From NCBI GenBank assembly GCA_003558065.1, contig PWMU01000172.1, positions 1 through 64,000 on the forward strand: 64,000 nt of DNA. The letters run 5' to 3'. Positions 56,585-64,000 of the stretch are shown here, piece after piece; the first letter of the stretch is position 1, and the number at the start of each line of letters is the position of its first letter. The translations under genes and the position numbers were made by a program. This DNA is from Opitutia bacterium (lineage in GTDB: Bacteria > Verrucomicrobiota > Verrucomicrobiia > Opitutales > T3Sed10-336). Under the pieces are notes generated by a model that searched no databases, had not been told where the DNA came from, and worked only from the letters and a program-made list of their open reading frames with translations.

Positions 56585-57829
56585 TCAATCGAGGGTGTGC
56601 ACCACGAGCCCGCTCCTCAGCTTGGGTTCGAACCAGGTCGTTTTCGGCGGCATGATATTGCCGGTGTCGGCGATCGTCATCAGTTGCCGCATGCTCACGG
56701 GATAAAGGGCGAAGGCGACCTTCATCTCGCCGCTGTCCACCCGCCTTTCCAGCTCCTTGAGTCCGCGAATTCCGCCGACAAAATCAATCCGTTTGTCGGT
56801 GCGCAGGTCCCGGATGTCGAGGATGTTCTCGAGGACGCAGCGGGACAGAATGGTCACGTCGAGCCCCCGGATCGGGTCGTTGTCGTCATACGTTTCCGGC
56901 TTGGCCGCCAGCGAATACCACTTGCCCTCGAGGTACATCCCGAATGTGTGCATGGCCCCGGGTTTGCAGGGCTCCGTTCCTTTCTCCGTTACTTCAAAAA
57001 ACTCCTTCAACCTGGCGAGGAACGCTTCGGACCCGAGACCGTTGAGGTCTTTCACCACACGGTTGTAGTCTATGATAGTCAATTGGTTGTCAGGGAAGAG
57101 CACGGTCATGAAAAAGTTGTATTCTTCGTTGCCGGTATGAGACGGATTGGCTTTCTTTTTCTCGTTTCCGACGAGGGCTGCCGCGGCCGTCCGGTGGTGC
57201 CCGTCCGCCACGTAGAGACAGGGGACTTCGGCGAAAAGCTTTTCGAGCCGCTCGATCGTCGAGTCATCGTCGATGACCCAAAAACCGTGGGCGAAGCCGT
57301 CGTCTGAGGTGAAGTCGTAAACGGGAGGATTTGCGGCCGTTTCACTCACGATGCGGTCAATCTCTTCGACGCGCCTGTAGGTGAAGAAGACCGGTTCGGC
57401 GTTGGCGTTGATGACGCGGACGTGCTTCATCCGGTCCTCCTCCTTGTCGGGACGGGTTAGTTCGTGCTTCTTGATCACGTCGTTCAGGTAGTCCTCAACG
57501 CCGGCGCATCCCACGATGCCGTACTGGGTCTTCTCTCCCCAGGTCTGAGCGTAAACGTAATACTGCGGCTTGGAGTCCTGAACCAGGTAGCCCTGATCAA
57601 TAAACTTCTGAAAATTCTCCTTCGCGGTTTGATAGACCGCCTCGGAGTAGGGATTGGCATCCTCCGGAAGCTCGATCTCGGGCTTGACCACCCGCAGGAA
57701 GCTGTGGGGATTGCCGGCGGCTTCCACGCGCGCCTCCTCTGAATTAAGAACATCATAGGGGCGGGAAGCCAGATTTTTTGCGATTTCCGAGGGGGGACGG
57801 TAACCCTTGAATGGTTTGAATACAGCCAT
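56585..57829 (-). CDS. DUF1015 family protein
   Basis: A 414-residue cytoplasmic protein with the DUF1015 features: FKPFKGYRPP near the start, ASRPYDVLNSEEAR, then HELTRPDKEEDRMKH and LYVADGHHRTAAAAL, and a C-terminal FVGGIRGLKELERRVD. The DGHHR segment recalls ParB/sulfiredoxin-like nucleotide-binding sites, but the biochemical role is unknown. ATG 57829 gives the standard N-terminus. It is divergent from the secreted chorismate mutase with a 121-bp gap. About 200 bp past its end toward rpmE2 is empty. Confidence 0.92.
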   Translation of the reverse strand: MAVFKPFKGYRPPSEIAKNLASRPYDVLNSEEARVEAAGNPHSFLRVVKPEIELPEDANPYSEAVYQTAKENFQKFIDQGYLVQDSKPQYYVYAQTWGEKTQYGIVGCAGVEDYLNDVIKKHELTRPDKEEDRMKHVRVINANAEPVFFTYRRVEEIDRIVSETAANPPVYDFTSDDGFAHGFWVIDDDSTIERLEKLFAEVPCLYVADGHHRTAAAALVGNEKKKANPSHTGNEEYNFFMTVLFPDNQLTIIDYNRVVKDLNGLGSEAFLARLKEFFEVTEKGTEPCKPGAMHTFGMYLEGKWYSLAAKPETYDDNDPIRGLDVTILSRCVLENILDIRDLRTDKRIDFVGGIRGLKELERRVDSGEMKVAFALYPVSMRQLMTIADTGNIMPPKTTWFEPKLRSGLVVHTLD

Positions 57830-57950
57830 GCGTTGTGCGTTGGTTTGTTGGTGCGAAAAGATAAATCCTTCCCAGGGCGCCCGCCGGCATGCAAGCATAA
57901 ATGACTGGGAGGCCTTGACACTCGGATTGCGAAGCTGCGTAATACGGCGG

Positions 57951-58529
57951 ATGCGAAATACCGCTTGTCCGCTGTTTTTCTTCATTCTGGCTGTTGCGTT
58001 CGGTGGTTGCGAGACTCCGGAGGGGGAGCGTTCGCCCGGGGCCGGGGCGCAGGATGTCGCCTTTGCCGAGTTGGTCGACCTTGTCGGGGAGCGGCTTGAA
58101 CTGATGTACCCGGCAGCGCAGTACAAATGGAACAACGGATTGCAGGTTGAGGGGGCCGGTCGCGATGAAGCCGCGCTGGCGCGTGCCGTGGAGGAGGGCG
58201 AGGGCAGGGGATTGCCGCCATTCGTGACGGAGAGCTTCTTCCTCGTTCAGATGGAGGCCGGAAGGTTGCTGCAGCAGGTTTATTTTGAAGATTGGGAGGA
58301 TGACGCGGCCGGTTCGTTCGATCTGGCGGCGGATTACGAGTCGGAGCTGTTGCCCGACCTCGATCGCATTGAATTGGAGATGATCGAGGCACTCGCGCAG
58401 GTGCATGCCGCCCCCCCGTCCGAGGACCGCGCCCGGGAACGGATAGAAGCTGTCCGTGAGCGGTTGCTGAACTCGGATCGGTTTCCGGAGGAGATTGTCG
58501 AGATCGCGATGTCTCCATTTGCCCTTTAA
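57951..58529 (+). CDS. Secreted chorismate mutase (AroQ gamma type), probable lipoprotein
   Basis: A 192-residue exported protein. A hydrophobic signal sequence (CPLFFFILAVAFGGC) ends in a lipobox-like FGGC. The mature part is an all-helical AroQ-gamma fold: FAELVDLVGERLELMYPAAQ, then YKWNNG with the active-site Lys, GRDEAALARAV with the conserved Arg, and FVTESFFLVQMEAGR with the Glu. The enzyme converts chorismate to prephenate, here outside the cytoplasm. ATG 57951 starts the signal sequence. thyX-like follows after 60 bp. Tyrosine genes lie 4 kb away but on the other strand. Confidence 0.85.
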   Translation: MRNTACPLFFFILAVAFGGCETPEGERSPGAGAQDVAFAELVDLVGERLELMYPAAQYKWNNGLQVEGAGRDEAALARAVEEGEGRGLPPFVTESFFLVQMEAGRLLQQVYFEDWEDDAAGSFDLAADYESELLPDLDRIELEMIEALAQVHAAPPSEDRARERIEAVRERLLNSDRFPEEIVEIAMSPFAL

Positions 58530-58589
58530 GGCAAATTTCCGCTGGTCAAAGCCGGGAGGGACTTTCATTCTGACGGCAATTTCGCCGTT

Positions 58590-59936
58590 ATGAACGTTAC
58601 AGGTCTCGCCATTGTCCCCCCTCCCGAAGCTGCCGGAATGCCCCCTGTCACCCCGGAGCTGCTTGCCTCGGTCCTGGCGCGATACTCCCGCAGCAACGAT
58701 GGCCTGGGAGCGATTCTGGAAAAAGTCGATCCGGACAACCCGGATGCGTCGATCGACCGGATACTGAAGTTCGTGGACTATGGGCACGCGTCGATCGGCG
58801 GCCTGACGGGCGGTATTGCCATGGCGGTGGACGATGTGTCCATGTGGCTGGCCTACAAAATGTTCGAGATCTCCCAGATGGCCGACGGCCAGGAGTCCAG
58901 CACCCGTTACATCACCATGCGAGCCGACAATCTGCCGGCTTCGGAGGAGATCGGGTTGCCGGAGGACCTTGCTGATGAATGGAGGGCGGTCATGAAGGCG
59001 GCGTTCGACGCCTACAACCGGGAATACCGGCGCCTGGATAAGCTGGCCGAGGAGAATCCCGAAATGATCCGGTACCCGGAAGGGGCCGGGCCCGCGGTGA
59101 TCAAACGGCTGCGCAAAAACTTCGCTCTCGACCGGGCCAGGTATTTTGTTCCTTTCGCCACGCGCACCAACCTCGCGCTGGTGATGACCTCCCGCATGTG
59201 GGCGGAAACGGTCAAGCACCTGGATTCGTTGCCGCAGCAGGAGGCGAAAACGGCGGCGGAGCGGCTGCGGACGGAGCTGGAAAAGTTGTCCCCGCGGTTG
59301 ATGCGGCACAGCCGGGCGGAGGAATCCTTTCGTCGCCAGGCCGAGGCCGACCTGGATTACAGTTTCGAGATGGGACTCTCCGAGCTGTCGGTGGAGAATC
59401 GACCGGATGAGGTCTGGGTTCGCACGGACAACGAGGCTCCCCCGTTCCTGCCGGAGACCCAGTCGGTGCCCGACGCCCTCCGGCACCGGAGCAACCGTTA
59501 CGGCAGGGCAGGGCGCGCCCTGCGCCGGATGCGGGTAACCTTCGCCTGGAACAATATGGCTGTCGCGGAACTGCGGGATCTGAACCGTCATCGAACGGGC
59601 CACCGGTTTACGCCCTTGATCCAGAACGGATTCTATCTTCCCCCCGAAATCGACGCGGGCTCGCACCGGGAGCTGTTGGACCTCCAGGCGGCCCTGTTGA
59701 AGCAGTTGCTTGAGCGTCGGTCGTCCGCCTATACCTGCGCCCTGCTCCTCGGTAGCCAGACTCCCTTCGAACACGCGACGCAGGCGGACAAGTTCATCTA
59801 CGAGGCCGAACTGCGCACCGGGATGGGCGCTCATTTCCGCTACGGCGAGCATTTGAGTGCCGCCCTGCAGCGCTTTTATGAATCCGTACCCGGCGCGCGC
59901 GCCTGGGTGGAGGAGGGAGCGGCCGAACCCGAATAA
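58590..59936 (+). CDS. Tandem-duplicated ThyX-like flavin-dependent thymidylate synthase
   Basis: A 448-residue protein, twice the usual ThyX size. The N-half has YGHASIG (65-71) and QESSTRY (101-107), the flavin/dUMP loop end, but no RHR motif. The C-half has ELRDLNRHRTGHRF with Arg333-His334-Arg335, but lacks the STRY end. Each half also has the ThyX C-terminal helices (FATRTNLALVMTSRMW; YEAELRTGMGAHFRYG). Residues of one active site appear split across two fused copies. It may make dTMP from dUMP with FADH2 and methylene-folate, or it may have drifted. No thyA is in the window. Confidence 0.75.
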   Translation: MNVTGLAIVPPPEAAGMPPVTPELLASVLARYSRSNDGLGAILEKVDPDNPDASIDRILKFVDYGHASIGGLTGGIAMAVDDVSMWLAYKMFEISQMADGQESSTRYITMRADNLPASEEIGLPEDLADEWRAVMKAAFDAYNREYRRLDKLAEENPEMIRYPEGAGPAVIKRLRKNFALDRARYFVPFATRTNLALVMTSRMWAETVKHLDSLPQQEAKTAAERLRTELEKLSPRLMRHSRAEESFRRQAEADLDYSFEMGLSELSVENRPDEVWVRTDNEAPPFLPETQSVPDALRHRSNRYGRAGRALRRMRVTFAWNNMAVAELRDLNRHRTGHRFTPLIQNGFYLPPEIDAGSHRELLDLQAALLKQLLERRSSAYTCALLLGSQTPFEHATQADKFIYEAELRTGMGAHFRYGEHLSAALQRFYESVPGARAWVEEGAAEPE

Positions 59937-60026
59937 GTCGGCGAATTCCCGTGCCGCCCCCCTGACTCCGATGTCTCCTTCAAACTTGGGCTTGATTTTC
60001 CCCGCAGGGATCTCTACCAAAATGGC

Positions 60027-60587
60027 ATGCTCTTTTCGGTTAGAAACGTGATCCTCGCAGGAGTTGTGGCCATGCTGCTGCCTGTGGCGCTTCCAGCCCG
60101 TGATGTAGCCAATGCTGATTTCTCCAAACGGGCATGGTCCGGCGGCGAACGTTTTTCCACCGAGCAAAAGCAGTTTCACATGAACGAAGACATGGCGTCG
60201 AAGCGATTCGATGTTAAGGATTGGCATACCAAATTCAGCGGCCTGGGGCGCAAGCGCGCCAATATCGATATGTCCGCGGACGAGCGAAACGTCATTACTC
60301 ACGAAACCCTGTCGTTTGACCGGAAGGAGACCCGGAGGTCGCGTTTTGAAGGCCGCCAGGCGTACATTCGCAATTACGGAGAAGTCGAGCGTTCCGTTGA
60401 TGCGACCGTTCACGAGGACGCCGCGGTCCGGCGGTTCTCGGGGCCGATGCGCGAGGTGAGATCGGAGTTTGGCGATACGGGACAGGTTTCCATGGAGGAT
60501 CTGAACCGGTTTTTCTACATGCGTAATAAACCGGGGGCCTCCACATCCGAGGAAATTCCCCGCAACCAGCCGGGTTCGCGGAATTGA
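60027..60587 (+). CDS. Exported protein of unknown function
   Basis: A 186-residue protein with a signal peptide (MLFSVRNVILAGVVAMLLPV, cleavage after LPA). The mature part is highly charged, with many Arg/Glu pairs and repeated FxxxxxHxxxFS-type segments (KRAWSGGERFSTEQKQFHMN). No domain is recognised and cysteines are absent. It stands between thyX and the nuclease-like gene on the same strand. The short distance (90 bp) does not show whether it is co-transcribed. Confidence 0.6.
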   Translation: MLFSVRNVILAGVVAMLLPVALPARDVANADFSKRAWSGGERFSTEQKQFHMNEDMASKRFDVKDWHTKFSGLGRKRANIDMSADERNVITHETLSFDRKETRRSRFEGRQAYIRNYGEVERSVDATVHEDAAVRRFSGPMREVRSEFGDTGQVSMEDLNRFFYMRNKPGASTSEEIPRNQPGSRN

Positions 60588-60636
60588 TTCGGGCTTTGTG
60601 CGGGTTTCCCTTCGGTCGGTCAATCTTATCGTTCGC

Positions 60637-61413
60637 ATGGATAGCCCCGAGTTTTCCGTTCTGCAGTTCAACATGCAGTATGGAATCTGTTGGAACCGGG
60701 AGGGCCCTGAGGCAGCTGTCGCCAGGATTGACCAAACGGTCGCCGAATTGCAGCGACACCACGCGGACCTGATCTGCCTGCAGGAGGTGGAGCACGCAGC
60801 GGACGGTGCAAAGCAGGTCGATCCGCCGCCCAACTACACCTATCTCAAGGAGTGCCTGGAGGATTACGACTCCTGGTTTTCCTATCCCCCGCCGGACGAA
60901 CGCGAGCTTCCATTCGGGTTCGGGCTGGCTTTGTTTTCCAAGGCGCCCTTGACCGACCGGGTCTGCCTGACTTTACCCAGTCCGAAGATCCCGTTTGAAT
61001 TCAACGGCGAACTGAAAACTCCAAGCGACCGGATCGTTATTGGAGCGAAGGTGATGTTTGCCGAACGTTCCGTTCGGGTCTTCAACGCCCACCTCTTGGC
61101 GTTCTTCATGCTGGGGGCCAGGCGGGAGGATTATCCCGAGGAAGCGGCTGTGCTCCGGTCCGCCCTGAGCGAAGCTGACGGGCCGGTGATTCTGGCAGGA
61201 GATTTCAATACTCCCCCGGGCGATCCACTGGTGGGAGAACTGGGAACCCTCGGGTTCCGCACCCTGCAGGAAGAGGCACCCACCTGGAAGCGCCGGCCGT
61301 ACGTGGTCGACCAAATCTTTTACAATGATCACCTCACGTGCGAAACCGGGGAGGTGATCGAGACGCCGGTTTCCGATCACCACATTCTTCTGGGAAAATT
61401 CAGCCTGCGGTGA
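60637..61413 (+). CDS. Endonuclease/exonuclease/phosphatase family protein
   Basis: A 258-residue metal-dependent hydrolase of the EEP (DNase I-like) fold. VLQFNMQYG holds the first Asn, LICLQEVE the metal-binding Glu, GDFNTPPGDP the catalytic Asp-Asn, and SDHHILLG the final Asp-His pair. Members cleave phosphodiesters in nucleic acids, lipids or inositols; the substrate here cannot be told. No signal peptide is seen from ATG 60637. A GTG at 60598 would add 13 residues. Confidence 0.88.
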   Translation: MDSPEFSVLQFNMQYGICWNREGPEAAVARIDQTVAELQRHHADLICLQEVEHAADGAKQVDPPPNYTYLKECLEDYDSWFSYPPPDERELPFGFGLALFSKAPLTDRVCLTLPSPKIPFEFNGELKTPSDRIVIGAKVMFAERSVRVFNAHLLAFFMLGARREDYPEEAAVLRSALSEADGPVILAGDFNTPPGDPLVGELGTLGFRTLQEEAPTWKRRPYVVDQIFYNDHLTCETGEVIETPVSDHHILLGKFSLR

Positions 61414-61434
61414 GGGCCGAATGTTCCGCGGGCC

Positions 61435-61722
61435 TCATTTGGCCTGGTTTCTGATCCGGTTCTTTTTGTCTTCCTTTTCTTCCTCCATCCGTGCCTTTTC
61501 GCCGGCTATCTGCGTCTTGATCTGTTCGGCTTCCGCAGGTTCCCCCTTGTCGAGGGCGTCGGCGAGTTGTTTCTGAAGAAAGATCTCCCGTTCGGCAATC
61601 TTGGCCGCATACTCCTTGTCGATCCCGGCCAGGGCTTCCTTTTGCTCCTGAGTGAGGGATTGCCGCTCCTCGGTGTCCCCTTCCTTCAACCGTTCCATGG
61701 CGAGTTCGTAAGCGCTTTTCAT
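61435..61722 (-). CDS. Small charged coiled-coil protein
   Basis: A 95-residue protein, nearly all helical and rich in Glu, Lys, Ala and Gln (MKSAYELAMERLKEGDTEER, then KEALAGIDKEYAAKIAERE and GEKARMEEEKEDKKNRIRN). No known domain. It is encoded 17 bp downstream of comEC on the same strand, so it is probably co-transcribed. The function is unknown. Confidence 0.7.
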   Translation of the reverse strand: MKSAYELAMERLKEGDTEERQSLTQEQKEALAGIDKEYAAKIAEREIFLQKQLADALDKGEPAEAEQIKTQIAGEKARMEEEKEDKKNRIRNQAK

Positions 61723-61739
61723 AATGCAAATCTCCCCGG

Positions 61740-63392
61740 TTATTCGGTGAATGTCAACCGCACCCCCGCCAGAAGCAGCAGGGTGAAGACCAGAAACGGC
61801 GTGACGGCGTTGATCCAGCCGGGGCGTCCCGCCCGTTCGGAGTAAAGGAGGACGCTGCCCAGCAAAGCCGCCACGGTCAGCCCGGTCCAGAAGCCGGCCC
61901 GGTATTCCGCCTGCCAGAACTGGGCGGGAACGTGTCGCCAGGCGGCGACCGCGGTTTCCATGAAAACTATGACCAGCCAAGCGGCGTGATTGAAGAGTAC
62001 CGCAAGCGGGACCAGTCCGAGATGCCCGAAAAAGAGCGCGAGCATGCCGGCGGAGATCACGAGCGAAGCCACGGTGACGAGGATGACGTTCAGCAAAACC
62101 GCGCCCGGGGCGAAGACGTTGAAATAATGAATACTCAAAGGGCTGCTGGCCAAAGTGGCCGACAGACTGACAGCCAGGGTAACAAGGAAAAACCGTACCC
62201 CTGTTTCGGTCATTAGGTGGATTCGTCCCAATCTGTCCCGGGGAAGCCCGGAAAAGGGACGGAAGGTTTGCTGCCAATACTCAGCGAGCGGCATGCCCAG
62301 CATCAGGATGGCCGCAACGACCGTGTAGGAAAGCTGAAAGCCGGCGTTCCAGAGTTGATAAGGGAACAGCAGCAGCACGCAGAGGGCGGAGCAGCCGAGC
62401 GCCGCAAGCGGATTCGCGGGCCGCGCGAAGAGAAAGGAACTCCAGAGAAAGGCGACCATGATGAAGGCGCGCACTGCGGAAGGCGTTCCGCCCGTAACCT
62501 CGACGTACAGCAGCAGCGTCGCCAGGCCCGCGATCAGCGTGGGGAGCCGGCGTACTCTGAGAATGGTGAGGACGGTGTGCAGGCCGAAGGCGATCACGCC
62601 GATGTGCAGGCCGCTGATGGCAAAGAGGTGGAGCGTTCCGGTTTCCATGAACGCCGATTGCTGTGCCGGTTCGAGGGCCTGTCGTTTGCCCAGAAGCATG
62701 GCGACGTGTACGCGTACATAAGCAGCTTCGGGATTGTCGTCGCTCCCCGAGCGGAGGTGTTTGGCAAAGGTGTCGCGCCGTTCCCGGCAAAAACGAAAGA
62801 ACGCGCGCGCCGGCCGGCTTTTTTCGGGTGGGGGACCGCGTCCGAACCGGAACTGTACGCCCGAGCGGAGCAGGTAGTCGTGGAAGCCGTCGGATGACGG
62901 ATCGGTTTTCAGTGCCTCCAGGACGCCGCGCGCGCGAAGCCGCGTGCTCCGTGCGGGAATCGGCTCTTCCGGATCGAGCGGAAAGAAGAAATGCAGCCGC
63001 CGTCCTTCGAGTTCGCCCAGGTGTGACGGAGCCCGCACGATCCGGCCGAGGCCGGAGACGCGGTTCTCGAACGGTGACGCAAATATACGCTCGACGTGGT
63101 ACTCCAGTTCGACTTCCCGCGGCGGCAATTTCTCCCAGGCGTCCAGGTAGCCTTTGCGGTGTTCATAGTACGCGGCGGCCAGGCAAAAGGCGCCTCCCGA
63201 TAAACAGGCAATCCAGGCCATGTTGTGTTCCGGCCGCCGGTAAACCAGCGTCACGGCGGCCGCCGTGAACGCCAGTCCGACCAGCAGTGCCGGCCAGAAC
63301 GGGGCGGAATAGGCGTGTTCGGCGAAGGTGTAGCCCGCGATCAGTGGCAGAAGCAGCCGGAGAACGGGGCAGCGCTGACTTTTTGGGGGCAT
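61740..63392 (-). CDS. comEC: ComEC/Rec2-like DNA uptake channel lacking the MBL domain
   Basis: A 550-residue membrane protein. Two N-terminal helices precede a DUF4131-type soluble region (about residues 80-190). The competence domain follows with HLFAISGLHIGVIAFGLH and about eight helices. The protein ends in a membrane helix and has no C-terminal metallo-beta-lactamase domain, which the longer ComEC proteins (700-800 residues) carry. ComEC forms the inner-membrane channel for DNA in transformation. ATG 63392 (MPPKSQR) begins just before the first helix; longer in-frame starts would add a hydrophilic leader. Confidence 0.88.
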   Translation of the reverse strand: MPPKSQRCPVLRLLLPLIAGYTFAEHAYSAPFWPALLVGLAFTAAAVTLVYRRPEHNMAWIACLSGGAFCLAAAYYEHRKGYLDAWEKLPPREVELEYHVERIFASPFENRVSGLGRIVRAPSHLGELEGRRLHFFFPLDPEEPIPARSTRLRARGVLEALKTDPSSDGFHDYLLRSGVQFRFGRGPPPEKSRPARAFFRFCRERRDTFAKHLRSGSDDNPEAAYVRVHVAMLLGKRQALEPAQQSAFMETGTLHLFAISGLHIGVIAFGLHTVLTILRVRRLPTLIAGLATLLLYVEVTGGTPSAVRAFIMVAFLWSSFLFARPANPLAALGCSALCVLLLFPYQLWNAGFQLSYTVVAAILMLGMPLAEYWQQTFRPFSGLPRDRLGRIHLMTETGVRFFLVTLAVSLSATLASSPLSIHYFNVFAPGAVLLNVILVTVASLVISAGMLALFFGHLGLVPLAVLFNHAAWLVIVFMETAVAAWRHVPAQFWQAEYRAGFWTGLTVAALLGSVLLYSERAGRPGWINAVTPFLVFTLLLLAGVRLTFTE

Positions 63393-63594
63393 GGGGTAAA
63401 GGCGGCTTTCGGTGAAATTCCCTTTCAGCAGATGAGGGGATCCGGGCGGAAAACCGGCTGATCCCGGAGTCTGCGGCTCAGGCAATCGGCTGCCGCCCGG
63501 GATGTCGAGTCTTATCAGCAACCGCGATTCTCAGACCGGAGAGAAAATGACGCCGGCGGTTTTCACAGGCTCCCTTCGATGATAAAGTAGCGGC

Positions 63595-63870
63595 ATGCGG
63601 GTCTTTTCCGGGCAAACCAATGAAGCGAGCTTTCAGGAGACCCTCGACGCATTTTACGACTGGCCCTGCACCTTCACTTTCAAGTTTATCGTTTCCCGAA
63701 GCGACTTCCCGGCGATCCTGGATCTGTTCGCCGACGACGCGGTTCGGACGCGCCATTCCTCGCGCGGCCGTTACGTCGCGCTTACGGTGGAGCGGCAGGT
63801 CGCCTCGAGCGACGAAGTGGTCGACGTCTACCGGCAGGCCTGGGGGGTGGCCAGCGTCATGCCCCTGTAG
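63595..63870 (+). CDS. DUF493/YbeD-like protein
   Basis: A 91-residue cytoplasmic protein. YDWPCTFTFKFIVSRSDFPA, then SSRGRYVALTVERQVASSDE and VVDVYRQAWGVASVMPL, give the ACT-like ferredoxin fold of DUF493 proteins. E. coli YbeD is a small regulatory-type domain of unknown role. It is divergent from comEC with about 200 bp between them and converges on the partial Gln-rich gene. Confidence 0.8.
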   Translation: MRVFSGQTNEASFQETLDAFYDWPCTFTFKFIVSRSDFPAILDLFADDAVRTRHSSRGRYVALTVERQVASSDEVVDVYRQAWGVASVMPL

Positions 63871-63910
63871 GTGAACGGCGCTTTTGGGCGACCGTACGGC
63901 TGGCTTCAAG

Positions 63911-63944
63911 CAACGGGCGAATTCGGAAACGAATCCGCCCGTTG
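63911..63944. terminator. Long hairpin between converging genes
   Basis: A 9-bp GC-rich stem (63911-63919 with 63936-63944), one A-C mismatch and an inner 5-bp stem (63921-63925 with 63930-63934) close on a GAAA tetraloop. It sits 40 bp past the DUF493 stop and a few bases beyond the stop of the opposing gene. No T-run follows on either strand, so it may act as a transcript end or stability element. Confidence 0.5.
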
Positions 63945-63948
63945 GCGC

Positions 63949-64000
63949 TTACCACTGCTGCGGTTGCTGCTCCTGCTGCTGAGGTTGAGGCTGCTGCTGT
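63949..64000 (-). CDS. C-terminus of a Gln/Pro-rich protein (partial)
   Basis: The last 16 codons and stop (TAA at 63951-63949) of a gene that enters from beyond the window edge. The visible tail is QQQPQPQQQEQQPQQW. Nothing else can be said about its function; low-complexity Gln-rich tails are common in secreted or structural proteins. Confidence 0.5.
   Translation of the reverse strand, partial: QQQPQPQQQEQQPQQW

Noticed and set aside
57753-60833. A 1026-codon open frame on the minus strand
   Set aside because: It lies opposite the chorismate mutase, thyX and exported-protein genes, has no domain, and reflects GC-rich third positions of the real genes.

Overview
The window looks like a chromosomal stretch from a Verrucomicrobiota bacterium, most likely an Opitutia/Puniceicoccales-type lineage. 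This is inferred from gene content and style: GC-rich DNA, an ileS / lysine-rich DksA-like / lspA cluster, mcsA-mcsB-clpC without ctsR, large secreted beta-propeller and beta-helix proteins, LytTR signalling and type B ribosomal proteins. No rRNA or other phylogenetic marker settles the assignment. De novo glycine betaine synthesis suggests a marine or otherwise salty habitat.

Layout. 0.3-2.4 kb: trpB and yicC, translationally coupled. 2.4-7.05 kb (minus): ileS, a DksA-like protein with a histone-H1-like lysine tail, and lspA. 7.2-10.4 kb: a Ca2+/Na+ exchanger, an ACT-domain protein and cardiolipin synthase. 10.7-15.2 kb: a fused glycine/sarcosine plus dimethylglycine methyltransferase, then metK (with a structured leader) and ahcY. 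Together these encode betaine synthesis, SAM supply and SAH removal. 15.5-21.2 kb: a class IV aminotransferase, mcsA-mcsB-clpC and ndk. 21.4-28.7 kb: a secreted beta-propeller protein, a coupled glycosyltransferase / cNMP-binding histidine kinase / rhomboid set, aroC, and a CobW-like protein coupled to aroC. 28.8-37.6 kb: tRNA-Leu, secreted proteins (purple acid phosphatase, fasciclin), a blue-light LOV histidine kinase coupled to a LytTR regulator, and an oxidoreductase.

37.6-39.75 kb is an eroded accessory segment holding GNAT, GxxExxY and ADP-ribosylglycohydrolase-like fragments. It lies beside a tRNA-Ser whose 3' end is duplicated as an 18-bp direct repeat, the usual mark of an integrated element. 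40.0-47.7 kb: nuoBCDEFGHI without nuoA or nuoJKLMN. 47.8-64.0 kb: a secreted beta-helix protein, tyrA-aroA-Gfo/Idh (minus), a membrane-anchored formylglycine-enzyme-like protein, rpmJ and rpmE of the zinc-free type, DUF1015, a secreted chorismate mutase, a tandem-duplicated ThyX-like protein, small secreted or unknown proteins, an MBL-less ComEC, DUF493, and the C-terminal tail of a Gln-rich protein that runs off the window.

The strongest leads are the LOV-HK/LytTR light-sensing pair, the tandem ThyX whose signature residues are split between its two halves, the structured metK leader next to a heavy SAM consumer, the DksA-histone-like fusion, and the tRNA-Ser integration scar. No CRISPR array, intact transposase, rRNA or phage structural gene was seen.
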